Below are positions 1-8,449 of a stretch of 64,000 nt of DNA, piece after piece. The notes below the pieces were generated by a model. It was not told where the DNA came from. It saw only the letters and a program-made list of their open reading frames with translations, and did no database searches. Position numbers and translations under genes: made by a program. The stretch is from Streptomyces sp. NL15-2K (lineage in GTDB: Bacteria; Actinomycetota; Actinomycetes; Streptomycetales; Streptomycetaceae): assembly GCF_030551255.1 (NCBI RefSeq), contig NZ_CP130630.1, positions 5,375,501 through 5,439,500 of the forward strand, read 5' to 3'. Position 1 is the first letter of the stretch. Each line of letters begins with the position of its first letter.

Positions 1-2
1 AC

Positions 3-608
3 CTGGACGACGTGTTCCCGCTCTGGGAGCCCGTCGGACCCTGGGAGACCTTCCGCGGCTGGTGCGGCAACGCGCAGGCCTCGACCTGGTCCATCAAGGG
101 CGAGCCGGTCCGCACCTCGCCGTGGATCGGCAACCACGGATCGAAGGACGACAAGGAGACCTTCGTCAGCAGCTACAGCACCAAGACGTTCGCCAAGAAG
201 AGCGTCGGCGCCTCGATCAGCCTCTCCGCCGCCAAGAGCATCTTCTCGGGCACCGCGGGCGGCAGTTTCACGTATGAGTGGGGCTGGGAGAAGGAGTCCA
301 AGTTCGAGCGCCGCAGCGAGAAGACCATCCCGCCGTGCACGCAGGTCTCCGTGACGTGGACGCCGTACCAGCGCGTGGTGCGGGTGAATCCGATCTTCTA
401 CGTCGAGGACTACCAGTGGAACAAGGAGCCCAGCAGCAGGGACAACATGAAGACGGTGCACAGCTGGCGCGACCGGGGCTACAACACGATCTACTCGCAC
501 GGCTACTACATCGACGGCGTCTCCGACAAGCTCCTGCCCAACGGCCAGCCAGACGGCCGTGAGGACAAGGTGGAGGAGAAGCTGGACCCGGCAACCTGCG
601 CCAAGTAG
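3..608 (+). CDS. Unknown protein, 5' end outside window
   Basis: The reading frame is already open at the window edge, so this is the C-terminal part (about 200 residues) of a longer protein that ends in TAG at 606-608. It is rich in aromatic and charged residues, has few hydrophobic runs and has cysteines in CGNAQ, PPCTQ and the C-terminal ATCAK, which fits an exported, disulfide-bonded protein. A Gly/Ser/Thr stretch (SGTAGGSFTYEW) followed by alternating beta-like sequence resembles beta-rich secreted or pore-forming folds, but no family can be named. It lies 79 bp upstream of a secreted pectinolytic enzyme on the same strand. Confidence 0.7.
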   Translation: MDDVFPLWEPVGPWETFRGWCGNAQASTWSIKGEPVRTSPWIGNHGSKDDKETFVSSYSTKTFAKKSVGASISLSAAKSIFSGTAGGSFTYEWGWEKESKFERRSEKTIPPCTQVSVTWTPYQRVVRVNPIFYVEDYQWNKEPSSRDNMKTVHSWRDRGYNTIYSHGYYIDGVSDKLLPNGQPDGREDKVEEKLDPATCAK

Positions 609-687
609 GCGGGATTTGGCGGCAACCTTTCCGTGCGGGGCGGCGACCCACCAGCGGTCCGATTCCCCCCCACGGAAGGTACGCCGC

Positions 688-2766
688 ATGAGCGAGCACC
701 GCGGCAAGGCGACTGACAGGCCCCGCCACCGCAGAAGGAGGACCGCGCTGGCGGTCGGCGTCCCACTGGCGCTGACCGCCGCCGGGACCATGGCCTACGG
801 CACCGACCTCGGCGTCTTCGGCGAGGACGCCCAGCGCACGGCATCCGCCGCGACCGCCGCCCCGGCCTGGGCGGCCGACACCGCCGACGGCTTCGCCTCC
901 GTCAACGCACTCGGGCAGAACGGCACGTACGGCGGCCGGGGCGGCAAGACCGTCACCGTGAAGACCCTCGCCGACCTGGAGAAGTACGCGACCGCGCCCG
1001 AGCCGTACGTCATCGTCGTCGCGGCGACGATCAACATGAACCCGGTCGGCAAGGAGATCAAGGTCCAGTCGGACAAGACCATCGTCGGCGCCGGCACCTC
1101 CGGGCAGATCGTCGGCGGCGGCTTCTTCCTCGGCTCCGGCGTGCACAACGTGATCATCCGGAACCTGACCATCCGGGACGCGTACCAGGGCATCTGGAAC
1201 GACAAGGAGCACGACTTCGACGCGATCCAGATGGACGGCGCCCACCACGTCTGGATCGACCACAACGATCTGCGGCGCATGGCCGACGGGCTCATCGACG
1301 TCCGCAAGGACAGCACGCACGTGACGGTGTCCTGGAACAAGCTGAGCGACAACAACAAGACCTTCGGCATCGGCTGGACCGAGAACGTCGTCACCGACAT
1401 CACGATCCACCACAACTGGTTCCGCGAGACCGAGCAGCGCAACCCGTCCACGGACAACGCGGCCCACGCCCACCTCTACAACAACTACCTGGAGGACGTG
1501 TCCGGCACCACGATCAAGTCCTCCTACGGCAACTACTCGCGCGGCAAGACCAAGATGGTCCTGGAGAACTCCTACTTCCAGGGCATGAACAACCCCGTCA
1601 CCAAGGACAGCACCGCCGCCATCGTCCAGAAGGGCAACACCTTCGTGGGCACCAGCGGGCGCAACGAGAGCGGTGGTACGGCCTTCGACCCGAAGTCGTA
1701 CTACGGCTACACCCTCGACAAGACGGCGGATGTGCCGGCGCTGCTGAAGTCGGGCACGGGCCCGCGCGCCGCGATCGGTACGACGGCCGCCACGAAGGGG
1801 GCGGCCGCGACCACGCTCACCGTCGCCAAGGACGGCAGCGGGCAGTACAAGACCGTGCAGGCGGCCGTGAACGCCGTACCGGCGAACAACCCCTCCCGTG
1901 TCGTGATCGCCGTGAAGCCGGGCACGTACCGCGAGTTGGTGAAGGTCCCCTCCAACAAGCCGCACGTCACCATCCAGGGCACGGGCGGCAGCCGCAAGGA
2001 CACGGTGATCGTCTACAACAACGCGGCGGGCACCCCCAAGCCCGACGGCTCGGGCAACTACGGCACGTCCGGCAGCGCCAGCGTCGCCGTCGAGGCGGAC
2101 GACTTCCAGGCCCGCAACCTGACCATCTCCAACGACTTCGACGAGGCCGCCAACCAGTCGCTCTCCGGCCACCAGGCCGTCGCCCTGCGCACCGCCGCCG
2201 ACAAGGTGCTGCTGGACGGCGTCATCGTCACGGGCGACCAGGACACCCTGCTCCTGAACACCGCCGCCAATGACAAGCTCGGCCGGGTCTACATGACCAA
2301 CTCCTACGTCACCGGCAACGTCGACTTCATCTTCGGCCGCGCCACGGCCGTGATCGACAAGTCGGTCATCACCCTCAAGAAGCGCTGGGACGGCACCTCC
2401 GCCGGCTACGTCACCGCCCCCAGCACGGCCGCCAACCGCAAGGGCATCCTGATCGCCAACTCCACGGTGAACGGCGACGTGTCGTCCCGCTCTTTCTACC
2501 TCGGCCGCCCCTGGCACGCCGGCGGCGACGCCTCCCTCGACCCGCAGACCACGGTCCGCAACACCAACCTCAGCGCGGCGATCAAGTCCACGCCCTGGAC
2601 CGACATGAGCGGCTTCTCCTGGAAGGACGACCGCTTCGCCGAGTACAAGAACACGGGTCCGGGGGCCGGTTCGGCCGGCAGCGACCGGCCTCATCTGACG
2701 GATGCCCAGGCATCCGGGCAGGAGGTCGGCGACTGGTTGGGGGACTGGACGCCTACGGCTTCCTGA
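688..2766 (+). CDS. Secreted pectate lyase (PL1) - pectinesterase (CE8) fusion
   Basis: This 692-residue exported enzyme joins two pectin-degrading activities. An Arg-rich N terminus and a hydrophobic stretch (about residues 18-37) look like a signal or Tat-like leader. Residues about 65-360 are a PL1 pectate lyase beta-helix with WIDHNDL (189-195) and an RNP (251-253) where the catalytic Arg is expected. Residues about 375-680 are a CE8 pectin methylesterase with GHQAVAL (494-500), GDQDT (516-520), GNVDFIFG (543-550) and YLGRPW (604-609). The esterase can remove methyl groups and so make substrate for the lyase half. The start is ATG 688 with GGAAGG about 9 bases upstream; the frame is open further 5' but without a better site. 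Confidence 0.93.
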   Translation: MSEHRGKATDRPRHRRRRTALAVGVPLALTAAGTMAYGTDLGVFGEDAQRTASAATAAPAWAADTADGFASVNALGQNGTYGGRGGKTVTVKTLADLEKYATAPEPYVIVVAATINMNPVGKEIKVQSDKTIVGAGTSGQIVGGGFFLGSGVHNVIIRNLTIRDAYQGIWNDKEHDFDAIQMDGAHHVWIDHNDLRRMADGLIDVRKDSTHVTVSWNKLSDNNKTFGIGWTENVVTDITIHHNWFRETEQRNPSTDNAAHAHLYNNYLEDVSGTTIKSSYGNYSRGKTKMVLENSYFQGMNNPVTKDSTAAIVQKGNTFVGTSGRNESGGTAFDPKSYYGYTLDKTADVPALLKSGTGPRAAIGTTAATKGAAATTLTVAKDGSGQYKTVQAAVNAVPANNPSRVVIAVKPGTYRELVKVPSNKPHVTIQGTGGSRKDTVIVYNNAAGTPKPDGSGNYGTSGSASVAVEADDFQARNLTISNDFDEAANQSLSGHQAVALRTAADKVLLDGVIVTGDQDTLLLNTAANDKLGRVYMTNSYVTGNVDFIFGRATAVIDKSVITLKKRWDGTSAGYVTAPSTAANRKGILIANSTVNGDVSSRSFYLGRPWHAGGDASLDPQTTVRNTNLSAAIKSTPWTDMSGFSWKDDRFAEYKNTGPGAGSAGSDRPHLTDAQASGQEVGDWLGDWTPTAS

Positions 2767-2784
2767 CCGGGGTTCCGCTCAGCC

Positions 2785-2843
2785 GTGAGGGCAGTTCAGC
2801 TGTGAGGGCAGTTCAGCTGTGAGGGCAGTTCAGCTGTGAGGGC
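2785..2843. repeat. 17-bp tandem repeat, 3.5 copies
   Basis: Three perfect head-to-tail copies of GTGAGGGCAGTTCAGCT (2785, 2802, 2819) are followed by a partial fourth. The array lies 18 bp after the stop of the pectinase fusion. It has no dyad symmetry and looks like replication slippage. Confidence 0.9.
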
Positions 2844-2953
2844 GGTCGCGTCGCATCGGCGCGGCCGCCTCGTCATCTCCGGGCGACTCTCTCTCACGAT
2901 CCGCCGGACAGGGCCTAGGCTGAGGCCGGATCTTGAACAGGGGGAGCGGGACA

Positions 2954-4768
2954 GTGCGGGTGGAGCGAATAGAGCGGCACCGGGTCGGCGAGGCCGCGGT
3001 CTCGGCCGTATGCGATGACTTCGTCAACCGGATCGGCTCGCAGGTCCGGTCGATGTCGAAGGCCGGGCCGGTGACGGCGTACGAGTGGTGGACGCTGGCC
3101 GAGGAGTTCGTCGAGTACCTGGGTGCGCTCTCCGTCGAGACGCCCGATCTCGACACCCCGGAGGCGAAAGCCGTACTGCAGGACGCCGCCGAGGCCGCCG
3201 CCGGAGCCGTGGCGTACGCGGCGTACTACCCGCGCAACCACTTCGAGGTGTTCCTCACCTATGTGAACTGGGGCATGGTCTACGACGCCGGGCCCGAGGG
3301 CAGCCAGGAGTCCGTCACCGCCGCCAAGTGGCTCGACGCCTTCTGCCTGGCCGTCCTCGCCGACAAGGCCCAATGGCACGGCGAGGCCTTCCAGTTCGCC
3401 CGCGAGCGGCCCCAGCAGGGCCGGGCCGGACGCCCCGACGCCGAGCTGATCAACGGCTTCATGGCGTACGTCATCGGCGACACCGGAGACGACGACGCGA
3501 GCTACCCGCCGTCCCGCGAGGAGAAGCTGGCGGCGATCGACGCGGCCGTCGCGCGCGTGCGGTCCCTCGATGCCGAGAGCGCGCAGAGGGCCGAGAGCAC
3601 CCGGAGGGCCGAGAGTGCCGAGAGTGCCGAGAGTCTCGTCGACCATCCGTACAGCATCGGCCTGCACGCCCTGCGCGCGCTGACCGTCGGCGACCGGGAG
3701 GAGTTCGGGAGGGCGGTGGTGCGGCTGCTGCTCCCTCTGACCGACATCCCCGGCCCGGGGGCACGTCCGAGCAGCCTGCTGCCGCTGCTCCCCCTCGCGC
3801 TCACGGCACTGGCGTACCGTCGCGAGGGCTGGCCCTCCCCCGTCGACACCGGCTACCTCCCGCGCGCGCTCATCACCGGTTTCGAGACCGCGCCGCCGAG
3901 GGTGGGGGCGTACGGCCGTGACCGGCGCGCGGACGCGATCACCGCACTGGCCTCCGGTGCGGTCGAGGTCGAACGCCCCGTGGACCCGCAGCCACTCACC
4001 CTGGAGAGCGCGGCCCAGTTCGAGCGGTTCACCAGGGAGGCCTTCACCCCGGTGCCCGGGGAGCGGCTCGCCGTCTGGCAGCTGGCGCACGCGATGACCG
4101 ACCAGGAGATCCTCTTCAAGACCCGCGCCTCGCACTCCGCCGACGTCACGGACCTCCAGCTCGGAAACCTGCGGCTCGCCGCGGAGTTGGGCGCCGCGCT
4201 CTTCCGTACGACACTCGCCGAACCCGGCACGGACATCGAGGTGACGATCGACGGTACGACGGTGACGTATCCCGCGGGCCTCGACGAGGACGCCGGGCCG
4301 GGCTCCTGGCACAAGGCCGTCGACTTCGCCCTGATCACGGGCCGCCGCGAGGACCTGGCACCGCTGGTCCTCGCCGGTCCGACGCGCGCCCGCAAGGACG
4401 GGTCCCTCTTCGCCTCCTACCGCGAGGCCCTGCACGACTACCTGCGCGGCGAGGACCCGGAACCCGCCACGGACCGCGCGCTGGGGGACTGCGAGAAGGC
4501 GAAGAACCAGACCTTCCTGCCGCCCCCGGCCGTCCTCTTCTCCCAACTCGTCGAGGGCGACGAGGAAAGCTTCAACCTCGCCCTCCTCGACGCCCTGGAA
4601 GCCCACCGCGACCACCACCGGGTCGCCGACCGCGCGACGGACTGCGACGCCGCGATCAACCTGGACATCCTGGCCCTGACCTGCCATGCGCGGCGCCGGG
4701 GCTGGAACATCCGGGTCACGTCGCCGTACCTGCCGGCGCGGATCCTGGGGGCGGCGGAGCCGTTCTAG
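2954..4768 (+). CDS. Imm49-family immunity protein
   Basis: This 604-residue, mostly helical cytoplasmic protein matches the Imm49 immunity family of actinobacterial polymorphic toxin systems by its overall features: the N-terminal VCDDFVNRIG region, a central block around YYPRNHFEVFLTYVNWG, and a C-terminal segment ending in LTCHARRRGWNIRV. An AES-type slippage repeat (RAESAESAES) sits near residue 220. GTG 2954 is chosen because AGGGGGAG lies 8 bases upstream; a TTG at 2933 is an alternative. No toxin gene is adjacent, so it is an orphan immunity gene or one with a general protective role. Family assignment is from memory of the signature. Confidence 0.75.
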   Translation: MRVERIERHRVGEAAVSAVCDDFVNRIGSQVRSMSKAGPVTAYEWWTLAEEFVEYLGALSVETPDLDTPEAKAVLQDAAEAAAGAVAYAAYYPRNHFEVFLTYVNWGMVYDAGPEGSQESVTAAKWLDAFCLAVLADKAQWHGEAFQFARERPQQGRAGRPDAELINGFMAYVIGDTGDDDASYPPSREEKLAAIDAAVARVRSLDAESAQRAESTRRAESAESAESLVDHPYSIGLHALRALTVGDREEFGRAVVRLLLPLTDIPGPGARPSSLLPLLPLALTALAYRREGWPSPVDTGYLPRALITGFETAPPRVGAYGRDRRADAITALASGAVEVERPVDPQPLTLESAAQFERFTREAFTPVPGERLAVWQLAHAMTDQEILFKTRASHSADVTDLQLGNLRLAAELGAALFRTTLAEPGTDIEVTIDGTTVTYPAGLDEDAGPGSWHKAVDFALITGRREDLAPLVLAGPTRARKDGSLFASYREALHDYLRGEDPEPATDRALGDCEKAKNQTFLPPPAVLFSQLVEGDEESFNLALLDALEAHRDHHRVADRATDCDAAINLDILALTCHARRRGWNIRVTSPYLPARILGAAEPF

Positions 4769-4813
4769 GCGGAGCCGTTCTAGGCGGAGCCGTTCTGGGC
4801 GTAGCCGTTCCAG
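4754..4813. repeat. 15-bp tandem repeat spanning a stop codon
   Basis: Four copies of GCGGAGCCGTTCTAG (4754, 4769, 4784, 4799; the last two degenerate) overlap the last codons and the TAG of the Imm49 gene. The stop codon itself is duplicated inside the repeat. Confidence 0.9.
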
Positions 4814-4879
4814 GCGGGCCGGCCGTTCCTCCACTACGGCTGGACGGATGTCCAGAAGCCGCCTAGGGTGCCGAGTTTC

Positions 4880-5485
4880 TCAGCCTGACCTCAGGAGGGC
4901 GAGTGTGGCGGTCCGTAGCCATGTTGCCGCTTCTTCCACTGACAGGCGGTCCGCCCTGACTTCGTCGCCTGCCGCGTGGCCGAGAGCGGTGACTGCGGCC
5001 ACCAGCCAGGTGGCCGGCGGTGCGGGGTCGAACTCGCCTGACGCCTGGCCCTTCTCGATGAGCCGGGCGAGCCGGGCTGCGACGGGCTCATGCCGGGCCA
5101 GGTCGGCGTCGACGCCGGCGCGGGTACTTCCGAGCTGGAGGAGAACCGGGTTACGTTCGAACAGCCGCCAGCCGATGTCCTGCAGCCGCAGTAGCGCGTC
5201 CAGGGCGGAACCACTCTCCTCTTCCGCCTCGTCCATCGCGGCCATGGCCTGGTCCGTGATCCGGTCGGCGACAGCGTCCAGCAGCGCGTCACGGGTCCCG
5301 AAGTGCGCGTACACGGTCTGGCGGGTGACGTCGGCCGCGGCGGCGATGGCGGCCATACCGGCGTCGGGTCGCTCAGCCAGCAGTCGGACCGCGGCGTCCA
5401 GCACTGCGGCCCTGCTGCGCTCAGCATCGGCGCGACGGCGGGGCCGCACCCGCGGTGAGTCGCCCGTGGTCTCGAAAGCAGTCAA
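4880..5485 (-). CDS. TetR-family transcriptional regulator
   Basis: This is a 201-residue TetR protein. The DNA-binding domain is at about residues 20-70 (AVLDAAVRLLAERP, then AAIAAAADVTRQTVYAHFG); the ligand-binding region follows. It is divergent from the NTF2-like/DUF1772 pair and the gap carries two operator-like palindromes, so it probably represses itself and that pair in response to a small molecule. TTG 5485 is the first possible start because an in-frame TAA lies two codons upstream; AAGGGTG is about 10 bases away. GTG at codon 13 is an alternative. The palindrome at 5487-5504 abuts the TTG. Confidence 0.9.
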   Translation of the reverse strand: MTAFETTGDSPRVRPRRRADAERSRAAVLDAAVRLLAERPDAGMAAIAAAADVTRQTVYAHFGTRDALLDAVADRITDQAMAAMDEAEEESGSALDALLRLQDIGWRLFERNPVLLQLGSTRAGVDADLARHEPVAARLARLIEKGQASGEFDPAPPATWLVAAVTALGHAAGDEVRADRLSVEEAATWLRTATLALLRSG

Positions 5486-5486
5486 C

Positions 5487-5504
5487 TCTTACACCCTTGT
5501 CAGA
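5487..5504. promoter_or_regulatory. Probable TetR operator O1
   Basis: TCTTACA-4-TGTCAGA is an inverted repeat with one arm mismatch. It has the same 7-4-7 layout and nearly the same arms as the second site 36 bp away, and it abuts the regulator's TTG start. Confidence 0.65.
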
Positions 5505-5522
5505 CATGAACTCCTCGCTATA

Positions 5523-5540
5523 TCTTACAGGCATGTAAGA
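5523..5540. promoter_or_regulatory. Probable TetR operator O2
   Basis: TCTTACA-GGCA-TGTAAGA is a perfect 7-bp inverted repeat with a 4-bp spacer. It lies 41 bp upstream of the ATG of the divergent NTF2-like gene and overlaps an AT-rich TATATC that could be a -10 element. Confidence 0.75.
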
Positions 5541-5580
5541 GATCGTTGCGGGGGCGTAGCCCCGCACGCATGGCAGGAGC

Positions 5581-5994
5581 ATGGTGAACCCTCTCCACAC
5601 GAAGCCTCCCGAGCAGTTCATCGCCGACTTCTTCACGACCTTTACCAACGCCGTGGTCCATGGCTCGGAAGACGCCTCTGACCTGATGTCCAGGTACTAC
5701 ACCCGTGACGTCGTTCAAGTCGCCGACGGCGTACCACTCGACTGGGACCGCCTCGTCGCTCACCTCCGCCCGGTGCGCAAGAACCTGCGCGAGTTCCGGT
5801 TCGAGGTGCACGAGGCGTTCACGGACGGAGGCCGAATCGCGACTCGCTTCACGATTCACGCCCGGATGCGCAAGGGCGGACCGGTTTCCACACGAGTCCA
5901 CATGTTCGCGGAGTTCACCCCCGACGGCCTGTTGCGACGAGCTGAGCAGCTCACACGAGCCGTCGCCCCCACCGAACCCGAGACGGGGCAGTGA
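5581..5994 (+). CDS. NTF2-like / SnoaL-like protein
   Basis: The 137-residue protein has the size and layout of the NTF2/SnoaL alpha+beta cone fold: N-terminal helices (FIADFFTTFTNAVVHGS), then a short loop with YYTRDVVQVADG, and strands ending in RVHMFAEFTPDGLLRRAEQLTR. Such proteins bind or isomerise small molecules; the substrate is unknown. The ATG at 5581 has GGCAGGAG just upstream. The stop overlaps the GTG of the next gene (GTGA), so the two are translationally coupled and probably both under the divergent TetR regulator. Confidence 0.75.
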   Translation: MVNPLHTKPPEQFIADFFTTFTNAVVHGSEDASDLMSRYYTRDVVQVADGVPLDWDRLVAHLRPVRKNLREFRFEVHEAFTDGGRIATRFTIHARMRKGGPVSTRVHMFAEFTPDGLLRRAEQLTRAVAPTEPETGQ

Positions 5995-6470
5995 TCCGCA
6001 TGCGCGTCCGGCTCGTCCAGGGCCTCGCCCTGCTGTCCACCGGTGTCCTCGCCGGCGCATTCGGCTACGGAGCGGCCAACCTCGTCCCCACCTTCAACGC
6101 CGTACCACTCGACATGAGGCTGTCCTTCCATACCCAGTTAATGCAGATGAACGGCATCACCATGCAAGGCGCCATGGGCGTGTCGGCGCTCAGCGCCCTC
6201 GCGCTTGGCGCCATGACGCGGGGCGCCTCACGGCGGCTGGCCGGAGGGGCGGGACTCCTTGCCCTGGCGTCCTTCCTGATCACCCGTCTCGGCAACGTCC
6301 CCATCAACGGCCGCATCAAGCAGTGGGCGGCCACCTCGGCACCCGCCGATCACGCCGAAATCCTGGCTCGCTGGGAGGCGTTCAACTACGCACGCACAGG
6401 CACCGCATTCGCATCCTTCGCGCTGCTGATCCTTCTCTCCCTGCGCGGTGTTGATTGCCGGCCAGCATGA
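5991..6470 (+). CDS. DUF1772-family membrane protein
   Basis: The 159-residue protein has about four hydrophobic segments: near residues 8-30, 58-75, 82-97 and 137-152. Conserved DUF1772 features are NVPING, a Trp/Glu loop (RWEAFNYART) and the final hydrophobic helix. The family includes anthrone oxygenase-like proteins, but most members have no known substrate. Start GTG 5991 overlaps the upstream stop; ATG 6000 is possible. The last codons run directly into an inverted transposase remnant, so the original C terminus may have been altered. Confidence 0.75.
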   Translation: MIRMRVRLVQGLALLSTGVLAGAFGYGAANLVPTFNAVPLDMRLSFHTQLMQMNGITMQGAMGVSALSALALGAMTRGASRRLAGGAGLLALASFLITRLGNVPINGRIKQWAATSAPADHAEILARWEAFNYARTGTAFASFALLILLSLRGVDCRPA

Positions 6471-6610
6471 CTGAGCCGAGCGCCAGCCTGCCCGGCGACC
6501 ACGCCGACTTCCCCCTGCTCGGATACACCCCTGCGAAGCCCGCACCCGGGAACAGCTCACCCACCTCGTCACGCATCCCCACGGCCAGGCTGCCCCGAAG
6601 CCGGGGGGCC
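6456..6610 (-). pseudogene. IS1182-type transposase, N-terminal remnant
   Basis: On the minus strand the frame GSLAVGMRDEVGELFPGAGF continues to SAWSPGRLALGSVMLAGNQ. This matches the N-terminal region typical of IS1182-family transposases (GSLA...RDELGELF...RGRPAWSPGRLALV), where the next residues would be a QFAENLTDRQAA-like stretch. Only about 50 residues survive; the rest is replaced by the 3' end of the DUF1772 gene. It sits directly beside the 78-bp inverted-repeat element. Confidence 0.65.
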
Positions 6611-6615
6611 CGCGA

Positions 6616-6693
6616 AATTGGCAGATTTGTTCCACCGGCATGGTCACGTGACCTGCGGTTTTCCCTGACGGGGGTGGAACAGATCTGCCAATT
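6616..6693. mobile_element. 78-bp inverted-repeat element, copy 1
   Basis: The 21-bp terminal arms AATTGGCAGATTTGTTCCACC and their complement have one mismatch and enclose a 36-bp centre that contains CTGCGGTTTT. A second element of exactly 78 bp with nearly the same arms and the same central CTGCGGTTTT lies at 44763-44840. It is a MITE-like element or a deleted insertion sequence; it is not simply a terminator because sequence inside the loop is also conserved. Confidence 0.8.
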
Positions 6694-6708
6694 ACCTGGG
6701 CCTTACGG

Positions 6709-7547
6709 TCACCAGTCCAGCAGGGGGCCGACGATCGACGAGTCCGTGGCCGCCACGCCGTCCACCCGGCCGCCGGCCACGGAAACCGTCGTCGCGGCCG
6801 AGGCACGCGTCACCGTGGTTCTGACCGGACCGGACCCACCGCGGGAGGAGGACAAGGAGCGCACGATCACGGGGCGGCCGCCCGAACAGGCGAGCTCTGT
6901 GATCTCCGCACCGCTCGGCACCGCCACCGAGGTCACCTTGCCGCCGACGAGCTCCGCCACCGCGACCTCGGTGTCGCTGCCGAGGCAGACCTTGTCCGAG
7001 GTCGGTCGGAGGCGGCGAGTCCGATGGTGCCGGGGATCTTCAGCTCCCGTCGGGTGGACCAGTCGGAAGGGTCCCTGATCAGCACACTGGACGCGGAGGT
7101 GTGGCCGGTGGTCTCGGTGTCCGGCGATCCCGCGACCTCGGCGACCAGGGTCCGGCCGGGCAGCAGGCGGCGCAGCCGCTCGTCGCCGGGGAGGCTGTCG
7201 AGTACGTGATCCCTCCTGTTCACCAGATAGCGCCGGTCCGGCCCGCTCCCGCCGCGCGGTACGGTCACCAGCCAGCGGCCGTCGGCCAGTTGGACGATGT
7301 GCGGGCTGACGGCGTCGGTGTCGTCGGACTGCTGGGGAACGACCGCGAGGCTCTCCGCGCGTGCCCGGCCCGGGTTGATTCCCACCACGGTAACCAGGCC
7401 GTCCACCCTGGCCAGCGCGAACGTCGTCGCCCCTGCCCAGTCCTCGCCCAGCTCCGCCCCTCCCGGCCCGGAACAGGCGGCCGCCAGCAGGGCAAGGTCA
7501 CCGAGCGCGGCACGCGGGCCGCCGTACGTACGGTTCGACCGTGCCAT
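6709..7547 (-). pseudogene. Frameshifted putative lipoprotein of ABC operon
   Basis: An ATG at 7547 opens a frame with a lipobox-like LLAAAC near residue 25, then beta-rich sequence (GLVTVVGINPGRARAESLAV, DGRWLVTVPRGG). Near 6990-7010 the coding signal jumps frame: after GTIGLAASD it resumes as DKVCLGSDTEVAVAELVGGK and ends at 6709. One or two bases have been gained or lost. The product would be an exported accessory protein of the neighbouring ABC transporter. All three genes of the operon are broken. Confidence 0.7.
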
Positions 7548-7554
7548 GGACGGC

Positions 7555-8449
7555 TCACCATTCCTTCATCGCGTCCGTCGGCGACATCCGCGCCGCCCTG
7601 CGCGCCGGGCCCAGCGCACCCGCCGCCACCACCAGAACCGTCAGTGCCAGAAACGTCAGCAGAACTCCGGGCGCCGGCAGCGGAACCCAGCCTTCGGCAT
7701 ACGGCGCCAGGTCGGCGCTGCCGCGCATCAGGGCCGCGCCCACACCCCCGAGCAGCGCGCCGAGTACGGCACCGAGCAGGGCGGCTACCGCTCCGGTCAG
7801 CGCCATCTCCGTGACCAGCATGGCCAGCACCGCCCTGGTGCGGAATCCGACCGCCTTGAGGATGCCGATCTCCTGCGCCCGCTGCCGCGACAGCGCGCCC
7901 GTCACCGTGACCGCGCCGACGAAGGCCAGCACGCCGAGCAGCACCCGCCCGACCAGCTTGATCAGCTCCAGCACCGCGGGCAGCGCGTCGAGCTGCTGGC
8001 GGAGGGTGACCGCCGGATATCCCATGGCCTGGACCGACTTCATCACCGCCGGCACGTCGGCGGCCGTCAACCGACTTGGTGACCGGCGGTGGGAGCGCCG
8101 CGCGGTAGGTCGTCGCGTAGAGCAGGGCGCTGTCACCGGCCGGCGTGGACACCCCGAACGAGGCCTGGGTCCGGTGTTGCACGGACGCCACATGCGGCAG
8201 CTTCGCCAGCCGGGCCGCCGTACGCGCCGTCAGGGGCGCAGTGCCGGGATGGTCATCAGGCCTGTCGACCGTGATGCTGCGGTTGGCCGCGCTCTCCTTG
8301 ACACCGGAGTCGGTGGCGTTCTGCGCGCGGTCGGCGATCCCGAGTGCGCCCAGGCAGACGGCACCGGCGACGGAGACGAGCGCGACGAGACCGTACATCC
8401 GACGGCGCAGCGCACGGACGTTGGCCCAGGCCAGCGGGAGGATGTTCAC
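7555..8449 (-). pseudogene. Broken FtsX/MacB-type ABC permease
   Basis: The N-terminal part (MNILPLAWANVRALRRRMYG, first membrane helix, then ATTYRAALPPPVTKS) is in one frame. The C-terminal part (LTAADVPAVMKSVQAMGYPA, RQRAQEIGILKAVGF, three membrane helices, ending MSPTDAMKEW) is in another. The switch is near 8070. The joined product would be about 298 residues, short of the usual 380-420 for MacB-like permeases, so the extracytoplasmic domain has also lost sequence. ATG 8449 overlaps the end of the ATPase gene. Confidence 0.8.

Noticed and set aside
268..2694. Long open frame on the minus strand opposite the pectinase fusion
   Set aside because: Arg/Val/Gly-rich composition of an antisense shadow in high-GC DNA; no ribosome site, and the plus-strand protein has clear domains.
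6616..6693. 78-bp inverted repeat as an ordinary transcription terminator
   Set aside because: Length and loop sequence are shared with the distant copy, and both lie at gene breakpoints; a terminator effect is possible but does not explain the conservation.
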